A stretch of 22,718 nucleotides of DNA from Reticulitermes lucifugus (Eukaryota; Arthropoda; Insecta; Blattodea; Rhinotermitidae): NCBI GenBank assembly GCA_026260175.1, contig JAKCWW010007187.1, positions 7,318-30,035 on the forward strand, read 5' to 3'. The notes under the pieces were generated by a model. The model was not told the DNA's origin, did no database searches, and was given only the letters and a program-made list of their open reading frames with translations. Both the position numbers and the translations under genes were made by a program. This document shows positions 9,123-20,340 of this stretch, one piece after another; position 1 is the stretch's first letter; every line of letters begins with the position of its first letter.

Positions 9123-9192
9123 ACAACAACAACAAAACGTAAGCGGAATTACGGATATGATAGAATTAAAGAACGTGACAATTCTACCATAA
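8965..9192 (+). other. Short open frame containing a polyglutamine tract (possible exon, unproven)
   Basis: After a TAG at 8962-8964 the frame is open for 75 codons to TAA at 9190-9192. It reads about 31 residues, then 26 consecutive Gln codons, then N-V-S-G-I-T-D-M and a short tail. There is no in-frame ATG before the tract, and the only in-frame Met lies after it, so this could at best be an internal exon or a chance opening around a microsatellite. The upstream part (R-D-N-G-Q-P-R-I-H-S) is not recognised. No convincing splice sites were identified by eye. Confidence 0.25.
9058..9135 (+). repeat. CAG/CAA trinucleotide repeat, 26 units
   Basis: An uninterrupted run of 26 triplets: a CAA-CAG-CAA lead, eleven CAG in a row, alternating CAA and CAG, then a run of CAA. 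The pure CAG core is at 9067-9099. CAA interruptions on both sides normally stabilise such repeats against length change. Confidence 0.97.
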
Positions 9193-12100
9193 ATTTCGTT
9201 TAAGATTCTAAAAATATTTTGGAGTATTTCCTTAGATTTTTCTGTGGTTTTCGCTGTTTATTTAATATCGAGTGTTGCAAGCGCCACGAAATTGAATATT
9301 GTTCATAAAACAAAGAAACTCGACAGTATGTTACAAAATATTGCGGCCATTAACATATTTATTAGAACAGAGCAAAATCCTACTTACTGATGCACAGAAT
9401 TATGCTAATCATCATCGCACAAAAGGCACGGCCCTCCGTTACTGAATTTCCGTGTAACAGACTGTTCGTAATAAAACTTTACAGGAATTATATATAAAAT
9501 ACGGGAACAAACACTGCGTATAGAGTGTAGATATGTACTTATTTATCATGCAAGACTGCAATAAAATTCTACGGATTCCCACTTGTTTGTTAACTCAACA
9601 GGTACTCTGCCGTAATTATCTCACTGACAGACAGAGCCTGCGTTTTGAAGGTGCTTTCTGACTTGATAATTTATTCACAACCCATAACATAATAATGGAG
9701 TGCTTGGTGGTCTCGCAGTCTGATACTAGTCCGTAATCTACGAGTAAATGTCTGTGACGAATTTGCCTCATTATAGTGACACGCATACTGGATATCTTTC
9801 TTCAAGTTTTCGTCAAAAACCAACGTTTTGGAAGCTGTTCTCTTTCAGTTTTCAAGTAAGGCAATTGACTTCACAGAGTAGGTTCTGTACTTTTAACTGA
9901 TGGCGAAAAAGTGCCACCTTCGGAAAGGTTCTTATCAAACACAACGAAACTATTTTCAGTGTCCAATTTGAGTAGCAGCTAAGAAAATCTCGAGTTTCAC
10001 AAACACCAGGTGCTAAACATAGTTAAAAATTGTAATTAGTAAAATTCTTAAGTTAATAATTTTTTTCATAAAAGGCATTGAATGTTCTTTGTTTGAAAGC
10101 GAGAGGAAAACTTGAAAAGCGTGTAATTGTAATAGATACAAATTTATTGACAACGAATAATGATCAAAAAAATAGACGAATAAAATTAACGCTTCTGAGT
10201 TGTATTAGTGTAATGCTGAACTGGTTAACAGATGGAGGTTATTGCGCAAAGTTGTGCATTACCATACACTCAGAAGCTTAAGACATCATCAGAATCCAGT
10301 GCAGAATTTTCCGCCTGTCTTCTTGTCATATTAGTTCATCATCATGAAAAAATGCAAGCCCTTCTCACAACTGCCCCATGTAAAAGATCTGGATCCTTAT
10401 CTTCACCCTTGCCAGGCTGAAAGAGACCAACATGATAATGGGAACAAAAGCCACATGAACATGAACATGACATTCGAATGCCAGATAGAGTGTGTGTTTA
10501 GATTATGGTCTACTGGGTTGTAACAACATGCAGTAGTAGATAGTAACGTTTCGGAGGAACATGCTGCATACACCTTCAGGCTGTATGTGAATAGGATGAA
10601 GATGCAGCCCATTCGGTAGGGAAGGCGCATGGAAGCCGTTATGTGTCCATAATTTTAGTGGGAAAAATACTATGAAATTGAATTTCTAGAAAAGTGGCGG
10701 ATAGGAGTTCTGTGGACCCCAGAGCGTTGAATATATAAGATCGGTCTTCAAGGTTTACTGTCATGCAGTCCGGCAGAAAGGTAATGTTTTAACAGGGAGA
10801 CCGCAGTCTTAGTGGTGTCCGGGATGTCCTTAATTCATTAGAAGTCCATGCAGAGTCATAGGTAACGTTTGTATATTTTCGTTTAACCACGTAACCGCAG
10901 AATAAACACACCACACTGTCCAGCAAATTGCTACTTCAAACAAGCTCACTGGTCGATAATTTATTAACTCTATGTCAGTTGTTGAGGGAAAGCCGGCAAG
11001 AGAAAATCTACACAAAGCTTTGTTATTCCCAATTACAAAATGAGCGAAAGGGAATTGAATTGGAGTTTGTGTGGTGTGAAGTCAATGTTTAAGCCACTGC
11101 ATGAAGCCGTAGTCTTATACATATACGCCTGTACTTTGACTCATGGTAATTACAGTTTTATTTGTTGGTTAGAAGGATATTAACTTAAATAAAAGTCGGT
11201 GATTAAATTCTCAGCCGATTGATTGGGACTTTATTAGATGTTACGTACTTCAGGTTATTATAATGTGCGTATTAATACTCCCAGTTTCCTTTTATTTCAG
11301 AATATGACAGAGTTCCAGGCATGTCTGAGATGAAAATAAATCCATAGCTTTATTCAGAATAAATTCTGGCGTACCTTTAGTGAATATCTTGCACATTTGT
11401 GCCTTCTTTGCTACGTTATTTTTTTTTCGGTATTTTTGTAAGTTTCGTGTTGCACGACTTGCCTGAAGTAAAGTCATTTTCAGTTAAGTGAATTTCTGTT
11501 CTTCACCCTTCCCATCTTTTTCATTATTTGTTGGGCTTTTTAACTTTCTTAATTGTTTCCAAGAAAATGTTAGTACTTGAAATCCGATTTGCACAAATAT
11601 TTTTCTTTATAAATTTTAGTCGAGCTTTTAAATATGAAATGTAATCATAATTTTGAATTACTTACTAGGCGGTCTTTACAAACTAGGTGAGAAAATTCCA
11701 CATGACGTTGTTATTTTGTTATTTATGTTCGTCTGTCTCTCTATCCAACTGCCTGTGACCTACTAACAGCTAATGAACCGTTAGACAAATTTTCAATTCG
11801 ACTTGGAATACTTTCTACAAATTTGTCAGGTGGTTTCTATTTTTAACCACACTAATCCATAATAAAGTCCACTTTACTTAAGTTAATAAATGGGCGTCTT
11901 CACATCATCTAACATGCGCAAGTGATTCGTTCGGCTATTACAAGAAGACGGCTCCAGTGGAAATCAAATGAAAATCTGTGTTACTTACGATAGCACTATC
12001 AGATGGCCACATTCAATGGAATATATGAATTACTTACGGCAGCACAACGAGATAACAGGTATTATTTCAAGCTGGATTGTAAATCTGTCGCTAAATAAGG

Positions 12101-14872
12101 AGACATTTTATAGCGGTGAGCAGAATTCTATAAGGGTGATTGATTAGTGCGTGAGTGTTGATTCTGCCTGTCACCTTACGGGTCAATTTCTGGTTATGTC
12201 ATAAACCGTTAATCTGCAAACAACGTCATTGAAAATTCTGTGGTCTACTTATCTCCATCTAGTACGAGGTTAACAACGCGCGGAGCTATTCCTCTTTCCC
12301 TCCGTACGTCTACACGGGGTTGTGCTTAATAATACATACGGATGACGTTATTCTTACCACTGTGGATAACTATTTTTCTCCACTCTTGTTATTTTGGGGC
12401 TAACAAACAGATCAATAGGAACCAAGCAAACAGGCATCTTCACACTGAAGAAACGCGTGTGAAAAGTTTTAACACTTCATAACCAGTAGAAGAAACTAAA
12501 TCTATAGAAGTGTTTTTGAATAATGGATTTTCTGAAGTCCCTTATTTTGTAGGTCCTAGCTCTCCTTGGGAAAAAATTTAGGGATCGGTATGCTGATGTG
12601 ATAAGACAAACGATATTTATAGTACCTACGGAACTAGTGGCTTTAACTGTAAGCTTAATTGGTTACTATTTTGTTATCCGGTTGAAGTAAAGTGCCGAGT
12701 GTTTTAGGAAGAAATTACATGGGAGTATATGATTATGTTTTTGCTCTTCCATGCATGCAAGTGGAATTTGAAACTTTAGTCGTTTTGTAGTACACCTTTG
12801 CTAGGGCCTAAACAATGGGTGAGGGAAAAGTGATATTTCTGAACTCGTGACTACAGAAGTACGATTTACCATACAACCATTGATGTACAGAACTGTGTAA
12901 TAATAGTTGGCTTTCGTAGTTAGTAATCACTACTTTAGAATGTACATGTGACTAGTTTAAACTTTCTAAAGCACAGTGGTTACTGTATATAACACGTGTT
13001 TTAATAATTAGAAACTCTGCAGTTTGCCCATAAAATGTGGAATCATGTGCTTCACATGATCAGAATAAATACCCGTTATTTTCTTAACCGGCATTAAGTT
13101 GTCTGTAATGGAGACGGAGTATGTTTACACTGAAGTATGAACTGAGTTTCTACGTGGTGTTTGTGGGAATGTCAATAAAAAGTCTAAACCGTTACGCGCC
13201 TCTGTTAATAAAGCCTGTTTCGAGCCTTCAAAAACAGATCTGCATGCGTTTCTATTGCATATAGTTTCCTACTTACTGAAGAATTTATTGGATAACGATC
13301 GATCTATTGTAAAATAACTATCCGCCGTCTGGTGTTTAATTTCCTTTGGGAAGTCATCAAAACTTGTCGGTGTTTAGGGAACGTAGTAGTTATAACATCA
13401 GCATGAATTGACAAAAACCTGCATTCCAACATTTTAATTGTGAAATTTCTCGGGACTTGAAAAATAAAAGTTAGAAATCTCCTCGCAAATACAAAATCCA
13501 TTCACCGTAGCATACAGCCTATCAGATGAATTCCTGCTGTACGCGGCTTTTAACGTTTCTTTTCAAAATAACTCTAAATTAGTTTCACTAATTTTGGATA
13601 ATGCACTGGGCCTAGTACATTTAAGATATATCATGCACAGGTCGAGACTGCAATACGGACTCAATCATAGTTGGAACCAGATTTTCAACGATATCTGTAC
13701 ATGGGGGCTCCTCACAGGCGTTGGACTGACTCCCTTCTTTTCTAGCTAGAAAGACATAAGAATTACATAAGCTCTACCGTCACACAAGAACGCTCTGTGT
13801 ACTCATCTTTTGTGTGCTATGTTACCTACCATCTCTTCAGTCCTAATGTTTACTTTTATGCAGGCAAATGCTCTTAGGATTTACCCAACTGCATATGAGA
13901 CGCTTTAAATATGATGATTACTATCATTATTATATTAGGCCTACTGTTATTGATCATCATCATCAGCATCCCCTTCGTCAACACCATCATCTATATCTTG
14001 GGATTTATATAATCATAATAATTATGTATAATAATTTTATTGTTAATTGCTTCAAGTTTGATCTGAAATTACGTGTTAGAATTTCAATACATTGCTTCTG
14101 TTTTGTCTTGCGCTTTACTCTCGTCTTTATTTGGTTTGTGAGTTGACTTCTTTTACTTGAGTTATCCTTGTAAGTGACCACTAGGCTGTTGAGTTAGCAC
14201 GTGATTAAATAAAGAATTGAACTAAAATCTTTCTATTTGGCTTGTAGTAAACCTACTTGTTATAGAGTGTTTTCATATCGTTATCACATTCTTAGGTCTG
14301 TTGTGGGAATATGTGGATATTTGATCGTGTCTTTTCCGCGTTTGCCTATAATTTTCTTTACTGCTGTATGAGGCACATTAATAAACGTCTTGAATAATTT
14401 TTGTTCCCACAGATTCATGTATGCCAAAGTACAGCGGAACTCTGGCTTTAACCAAAGGGCTGACATGCAAGAACCCAAAGTTCTTATATTTTTTATTGTT
14501 ACATTGTATTTCGTAACATTTACGGCTTCGACTTCATATTGAAAGATAGCTCATTTGGTACAGTGATCAGGCTGGGCGCTGGGTGACAGAGGAATCGTGG
14601 GGAGTAGTTTAGTAATTACCATCAACACACCATTAGTTTTGTCGATAGTAATTATGCCCAGAATAAAAGTTATATTTGCTAATCAAGGTGAACAGATTTA
14701 TCAGTAAAAAAACATAAAACTAAACCACTAAATAACAATGCCAAAATATATTTTAATCAACAAAGAGGCAAATCAGGTGTGTTGATGTTAATTATTAAAA
14801 TAAAATGTAATATATAACACAATGGGATGTCTAAAATAAAAATTAAAAACGAGGAGCCATGTTTTGATTGCT
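9193..14872. other. Long unassigned AT-rich spacer
   Basis: Scattered open frames of 60-90 codons occur on both strands without any domain I recognise. A small ATC/CAT-rich patch lies at about 13949-13992 and gives a His-rich reading that is low-complexity only. No terminal repeats, A-tails, CCHC boxes or RT motifs were noticed. Host introns or intergenic DNA are equally possible. Confidence 0.5.
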
Positions 14873-14888
14873 GGGGGAGGGGGGGGGG
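14873..14888 (+). repeat. G tract (five G, one A, ten G)
   Basis: An almost pure run of 15 G in 16 bases inside otherwise AT-rich DNA. It could form a G-quadruplex, or could be a length-variable mononucleotide run where assembly errors are common. Confidence 0.85.
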
Positions 14889-15659
14889 CGACATGATGTT
14901 TTATTTTTCCAAAGTGCCCTAGGGACCAACCACCTTTCTATTCAATGGGAATTTAGGAGCCCTTTTTCTGGGGGAGAAGCGGCTGAGAGGTGAAGCTGAC
15001 CGCACACATCCGTATCGAGCTTAGGAATAATCTGCGTTATATTTCATCTCCCTCACATGCCTTCATGGAGTGCCTGGGGCACCTTCACTTCAAATACACT
15101 TCAGATTTTTAGACATCGGGATAATTGATGAAACCTGAATTTCTCAGTACAGACGTTTTATTGTTATAAAGACGTTAAATACACAAACAGAATAATACTG
15201 GAAATTTCTGACAGTTATAGTGTATATCTTCTTTTAATAAAATAATTAAAAATTAGTGGAAACTTGTTAGCGACAAACTTAACAAAATACAACTTAAAGG
15301 AACGCACGTATAAAGAGTTTTCGTAGCAGCTTTATAGTTGTACTCTTCGCAGACAGTCTCGCATTCTGCAGGGGAAAAGAGATCTCCTGATTTTCTACAC
15401 GGAAGATAAACGAGAGGAAATAATGTTGACATTCATAATTTTCACTCGTTCCTAAGTATTGAAGAATGATCAACTCCCCAAGAATAAATTGAGAAGAGCA
15501 CGCGAAATGCATGAGAGATAGAAAAGCATAACCTTTAGAGAATTTAAGACGAGAATCCAAAAGGACAGAGACACAGGTATTGGTGGGAGAATACTGTTAA
15601 AATGTAGATAAAGAAAGTGTAGAGGTATTAGTTGAATTCTTTTGTCTGAGGCCTTGCTC
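14889..15659. other. Unassigned spacer upstream of the LINE
   Basis: One minus-strand frame of 88 codons (15294-15560) has no recognised motif. The region is a little more GC-rich at 14890-15080, which might be an old repeat, but I cannot name it. Confidence 0.4.
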
Positions 15660-15777
15660 AGTTTAGTTGCAACCGAATAAGCGAGTAGAGAGAACGTGTT
15701 GTGCCGAGTGCTTAGTCAGGTGCGATAAAGTTAGCTGTTTACAATGTCTGGGAAATAATATCCGCAGTTTCGGGTGA

Positions 15778-16610
15778 GCGGATGAATACCATAGTGTGTG
15801 CTTTTTATATGAAGAGTCTATGCGCATTACAGCTTTTGACATACAGGAATGAGTGTATTTCGATTTGAAATTAAAAGAACAGGATATCATAATCATTCAA
15901 ATAGAGGGGTTTCGAAGGCAAATTTTCATCACGTTTGAGGTTCCACAGAAGGCCATGGACTGCGTTACCCAGTCAAATGCGACTCTTTGGTATATTCATT
16001 CTACTGGTGAGTGGTGGGTCTGTGACTTCGACCCTTAAGGGTGGCTTAATTACCCTGGACTTACCAGACAATGTTGTTCAATATGCTCTTGCCCGTTTTG
16101 GTGAGGTTGAAGGTCTGCATGAGGAAGTTTGTTCCCAGCACTCCCGATACAATGTCCCTAAAGGAATAAGGGTTGTTTCGAGAATTAAAAGTGCATATTC
16201 CGTCATATTTGAGAATTAAAAGTGCATATTCCGTCATATTTGAATATTGAGGGGCATCGTACCCCCAGTCACTTATGATTGACAACCGTCAACATGTTAT
16301 CCTTGCCACCAGTCGGGCCATGTGCACTACAATTGCCCGCAGAGACGTCGTGAACCACCTATCAGTGCACCGACGAACACGATGACATGGGAGGCGTATG
16401 CAACAATTGCACGGGAAAAAACTCAGGAGCAGGGACATACTATGTTACACGGATCACCAGTGGGACTGATTCTCAGAACACTACAAATGGGCGGTCAGAG
16501 CCGGACGGACCGGTGGGAAGTGGGGATCAAAATATGGAACTTCGGGGACGGGAAGTACATACTTCATTGACCAGTGTCGGAGGAAGAGAAGCACGTGGGC
16601 CGGACTGACA
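15778..16610 (+). pseudogene. LINE ORF1 (gag-like nucleic-acid-binding protein with CCHC knuckle), broken
   Basis: ORF1 proteins of this kind coat the LINE RNA. The first frame reads S-M-R-I-T-A-F-D-I-Q-E, a TGA at 15850-15852 (probably a former Trp), then L-K-E-Q-D-I-I-I-I-Q-I-E-G-F, and ends at TAA 16036-16038. A shift near 16030 leads into L-P-D-N-V-V-Q-Y-A-L-A-R-F-G-E-V-E, an RRM-like segment, then Y-N-V-P-K-G-I-R-V-V. A 31-bp tandem duplication (16180-16241) breaks the frame again, followed by L-N-I-E-G-H-R-T. The last frame reads Y-D-stop-Q-P-S-T, then the perfect knuckle C-Y-P-C-H-Q-S-G-H-V-H-Y-N-C (C-x2-C-x4-H-x4-C) at 16295-16336, followed by basic Q-R-R-R-E-P-P. The C-terminal boundary is unclear and decayed sequence may continue to about 16900. 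Confidence 0.82.
16180..16241 (+). repeat. 31-bp perfect tandem duplication inside LINE ORF1
   Basis: Units 16180-16210 and 16211-16241 are identical (GAGAATTAAAAGTGC... to ...CGTCATATTT). Because 31 is not a multiple of three, the duplication shifts the ORF1 frame, and it separates coding segments that are otherwise adjacent in this protein family. Confidence 0.95.
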
Positions 16611-16927
16611 CCTTAGAGGGAAGTGATGGGGCGTATGCGGCTGGTGTAGAAGATGGAAGGAGTCCGATTCATGTGGAGTCATTGCGATACATAGAGGGGA
16701 CGGATGAGTTGTGTGGTCCCTAGGTGGTGATGAAGTGACGACAGGGAGACGAACATGGCTCCAATGGACGACTCCTCGCCCCCATAGCCGTTATGTGCGT
16801 GAGTCAGTAACGGCAGCCTAAGATTCCGTTGGCTCTTAAACAGAACACAAAAGTGGAAGTGAAACACCCGAGGAACATAAATCGCAGTAGAAGTTGGACG
16901 CGGGGGTACCCAGCTGATTGATGTAAA

Positions 16928-17835
16928 ATTACAAAATTGCGACATTGAATATTAAAGGAGTAGTTGCCCCACAACGTTTTCTAAAATTGAAAGAGTTCTT
17001 CTATGAGCAAGATATTGATTTTCTTTTCCTGCAGGAAGTCACCATTCCTGTGTTTCCGCCGTTTGCCGGCTATAGAACCTACGTAAATGTGGGTACCACC
17101 CATCGTGGAACGACCGTCATTATCGGTGACAGGATGTGGCTTGTCAAACTGGACATGCTGCCATCGGGGCTGAGAATGGCAGCCTCGTGTGGCTTTTTAT
17201 ATCTGGTTAATATCCACGGGACATTCGGAACCTCAAGATGGAGTGAGAGGGAAGAGTTCTTCAACGAAGATCTATCTAGCTTCTGCGTGCATATCGCATA
17301 ATTTCATCATTGGAGGGATTTAAACTGTATTTTGGACCCACTAGATGAAGCCGATGCCATAAATTCTAGCCGCGTGCTGGGCAGTCTATTTAGACGATGG
17401 GGCTTAGTCGGCTCATCGAAGAACACGGCAACTCGACAGGCATGAACCTACTATGCCTAGCAAACTGCCTCGCAATTTGACAGAATTTATACGTCGCCTC
17501 TGATCGCATGTCAGAAATAGGGAATTGAAATCATATCGGCCGCTTTTACGGACTATAGTGCTGTAGTATTACGTAATAAGCTTGAAATTCCATACGCAGC
17601 TAGATGAAAAGGAATGTTAAAATTGAATGCTAATCCTTTAATAGGGAATGGGATAGGGGACAGATTAAAAACTGAGTGGTTAAAGTGGGGGGATGCACAA
17701 CGGCGTTGTGCGACCCGCACTATATGGTGGTCCAGATATGCGAAGCGACGCCTACAAGCTTTCTTCCAAACAGAGGAACAATGCAGTTCTAGGGATACCA
17801 ACGGCAGGAAATTTTCTAAATGTATGCATTTATGA
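16928..17835 (+). pseudogene. LINE ORF2, AP-type endonuclease domain and start of linker (inactive)
   Basis: The domain nicks target DNA for LINE insertion. One frame can be followed throughout. A-T-L-N-I-K-G keeps the N-terminal Asn, F-L-F-L-Q-E-V-T keeps the metal-binding Glu, and G-T-T-V-I-I-G-D-R and L-V-N-I-H-G-T-F-G-T-S follow. After a TAA at 17299-17301 the same frame gives W-R-D-L-N-C-I-L-D (Asp 17317, Asn 17323; usual form G-D-F-N), then F-D-R-I-Y. The final box is T-D-Y-S-A-V-V, where the catalytic His of the usual S/T-D-H box is Tyr (TAT, 17554-17556). The linker continues with T-I-W-W-S-R-Y-A-K-R-R-L-Q-A-F-F-Q to about 17800. Five in-frame stops were counted between 17299 and 17610 (TAA, TGA, TAG, TAG, TGA) with no net frameshift, so decay here is mainly by point mutation. 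Confidence 0.87.
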
Positions 17836-17930
17836 GGTCCTGCTGGCCTCAGGATCACCATCAAGAAACGTTAGCCAACTGAAGCATCTCGAAGTGAAAA
17901 TTACGCGTATCCATATCGCTCCGCCGTGAT

Positions 17931-19060
17931 ATGGATGTTTCGGGGTACGTTCCGGCAGAATGGACATCGATCTATCACCTGCTTCAGGCACAGCGCCGAC
18001 AGCAAATGCAGGTTATAATGGAGATTACAAACACTCTGGGTTTGGTGCACAGGACGCACACCGACATTTTGGGAATATTTCTTCCATTCTTTAGTGAGAA
18101 ATTAGACACCATAATGGTGGAAGATCTTGCATCAACGAACTGGGGAATGAGATATATGGATTAGTGCTGCCAGAGGTTAACAAGCTACTTGTACAGCTAA
18201 TTACAGCAAACCACCTGCATACAATACTTGGACAAGAAGCGAAACTAAAATCCCGAGAGTTGGATGGATTCTGGAATTCTATCCTACGATGTGGGAATAC
18301 ACCAAAGAAGATATGCTGTGTTTGCAAAGTTATGTTCCTGCAGGGCGGTATCCAAGCTGAACAGAAAATGGGGATCTTAGTGTGGAGGCCTACTCCTAAA
18401 ACCGCGCAATCGAAAACACCACAAGACTTCGGGCCAATAACGCTGCTTAACACCGACTATAAAATACTAGTCAGGGTAAATGCCAACCTTATACGAAGTA
18501 CCTTCCTGACCTCATGCAGCTCGGGAAACAGTGCGGGGTTCCGGATCGTAATATATCAGACGCTTTTTCGTAGCTACGAGACGCCATTCCTGTTACTGAA
18601 CTGACAGGAAAGCAGTTATGCCTTCTCTGCCTGGACTTCTCTTCAGCATTTTACCGTTTAACACACGCATATTTGTTAAGCATGCTATGAGCATATGGAT
18701 GTAATGACTAGGTAATCATATTGATTAATTCTCTGTATGAGAACGCTGACTCGAAGATTCAGATCACTGCCGAATTCGTTTATATGTTCCATTCGGCAGT
18801 GCTGTATACTCAGCATGATTTTATTCAGTGTGGCTTTGAACTCTCTTTTATATAGGGTTGCGTGACATATAAAAGGAACTCAGGTCAAGCCGGATCAAAC
18901 ACATACGGCAGTAATCGCGTAAGTGGACCATGTGACGGACCCTTCTGAAATATATGTCGTGGTGGAAATACTAACACGCTATATGCAGGCATTTGGCGCT
19001 CAGGTCCAGATTCAAAACTCTACTGCAGTACCGGCAGCACCATAGCAGAAATCGAGGACT
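17931..19060 (+). pseudogene. LINE ORF2, reverse transcriptase domain (catalytic box destroyed)
   Basis: The segment begins with a linker (I-Y-H-L-L-Q-A-Q-R-R-Q-Q). Near 18420 the RT reads D-F-G-P-I-T-L-L-N-T-D-Y-K-I-L, a fingers motif, with R-V-N-A-N-L-I-R after it. After a shift near 18570, L-C-L-L-C-L-D-F-S-S-A-F-Y-R carries the first catalytic Asp of motif A (18634-18636). The R-Q-G-C-P-L-S box reads R-Q-C-C-I-L-S-M (about 18790). The Y-A-D-D box is replaced by stop-V-D-H (18920-18931), with the preceding T-A-V-I-A and following V-T intact. Motif C has thus lost its Tyr and its second Asp. The family context (I-N-S-L-Y-E-N-A before it, and M-Q-A-F-G-A-Q-V after it) supports the assignment. 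Several further stops and shifts are present. Confidence 0.85.
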
Positions 19061-19329
19061 ACACTGGGCACCCCATATCGGCAGGAAACGTAGATACCTG
19101 GAGTGTGCTTTTCATCATTGGTTGGGGAGCCAATTAGCCTTTCGTGGATGGCGGTGAGGGAGAGGACATAATTTCTGGCGCATGAGACATATCTTCGACA
19201 TTTATGTCTCAGATAGAGGCTAGGATTCTTGCATACCTTCGTCCTTTCGAAACTCTGGTATATGGCACAGATTTTCCCCATTCCGAAGAATATGACACGA
19301 ACTGTAACAATGGCAATTTTGGGGGTCAT

Positions 19330-20170
19330 ATGGCAGGAGGAGGCATTCCGTTTTCCAGTCTCCACGCTCCAAAGCAGGCGCAAGAGGGTGGAATGGGTCT
19401 GACTAATATTGCTGTGGATAGTTTAACGCTGTTACTGGTGAAAGGCTGTCAACAATACAGCGGTATGAAGTCCCTTAGGCTTGGACAGAGTTTATGGTGA
19501 TTGGAAACCCGCAAACCGTCACGTTATTCCTAGCAAATTTTAATATTTGAGTTTATTTCTTCGTGAATGGAGTTACTTTATATGACCGAAAGCAGATAAA
19601 ATCCCACGTGTGTGAAGAATCGGATATTTAGAACTCTGAGCGGAAGTATGCCAGAGATGCGTCAACCTCCACCGATGAGGTTCCTACTTATCAATCCGTC
19701 GCCTAATGGCCCAGGGTGTGGGACAATGTTAGCCAACATTCTACAGGATTACGTCAGATCGACACGGTTTCGCGTGATAATAAGACATTATTCCGACACA
19801 AATTAGGCCTCTCAGGATACATCTCCTGGAGTCTGAAATATGTGTGGAATGTGCTCAGAAAGCTACACTTATCCATCGCTTGACGACATGTGGGCACTCT
19901 GTCGAGATCTGGTTCTGGAAGCAAACGAGGGTGGCAATGAGGATGAAAACTTATCCGCGATATATTTCCAACCAATGGCTGATTATTCCGAATATTCTTC
20001 TATAAATAAAATAATAAAAATAACGCGGTACTGTGTCTATTAGGACACATGGTACACTACATAAGTGGTAGGGCTGTGCTGTCGTTTTAAGACTATATGG
20101 ACTTTCTGAGGAGGGCCAGGTGGAAGACATATATGTGGCGATGGCGACCTGTGGGAACTACCTGAAATTG
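19330..20170 (+). pseudogene. LINE ORF2, C-terminal region with Cys box (broken)
   Basis: The region after the RT reads G-G-M-G-L-T-N-I-A-V-D and L-L-L-V-K-G-C-Q-Q-Y-S-G up to a stop at 19498. A P-P-P-M-R-F block follows near 19670-19685, then V-R-S-T-R-F-R-V-I near 19755-19780. N-M-C-G-M-C-S-E (about 19838-19861) looks like the first half of a zinc-binding C-x2-C box; the His expected downstream is not clear, while M-W-A-L-C follows at about 19888. The end of the protein is recognisable as D-Y-M-D-F-L-R-R-A-R-W-K near 20093-20128, reached after an in-frame TAA. The C-terminal knuckle of LINE ORF2 proteins is thought to bind RNA or target DNA. Individual boundaries are approximate. Confidence 0.72.
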
Positions 20171-20340
20171 TGAATGTGGAGTTAGCGATACTGTAGTTCC
20201 ATGACATCTTCGTATGACGAATAGTAGTTGGATATTCGGGGGAGTCACGGAATGCGTTTTGTTGTAACAAATTCGAAGTGTAAAAAAAGTCAGATGAATG
20301 TACAAAAGTAATGCAGTATTTGAAGAATGAAAAAAATTAT
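20171..20340 (+). other. LINE 3' untranslated tail, A-containing
   Basis: After the last recognisable ORF2 codons the sequence carries short A runs (near 20282-20288 and 20330-20337) but no long poly-A. The element therefore ends somewhere between about 20270 and 20340. An eroded A-tail fits an old insertion. Confidence 0.5.

Larger units (their letters stand above)
15660..20340 (+). mobile_element. Nearly full-length, inactive two-ORF LINE (L1/Tx1-like, tentative)
   Basis: In order: a probable 5' untranslated start near 15660, an ORF1 with a CCHC knuckle, an AP-type endonuclease (16928-17580), a linker, reverse transcriptase (about 18400-19060), a long C-terminal region with a C-x2-C box (to about 20170), and an A-containing 3' end. 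The I-T-L-L-N-T-D-Y-K-I-L phrase in the RT and the ORF1 knuckle point towards the L1/Tx1 group; Jockey- or LOA-like clades are not excluded. Every domain has stops or frameshifts, and both catalytic centres are damaged. The exact ends are estimates: no target duplication was found, and the poly-A is not clean. Confidence 0.85.

Noticed and set aside
13868..14146. 92-codon frame rich in His, Tyr and Ile
   Set aside because: The composition follows an ATC/CAT and AT-rich low-complexity patch; no domain or start context supports a gene.
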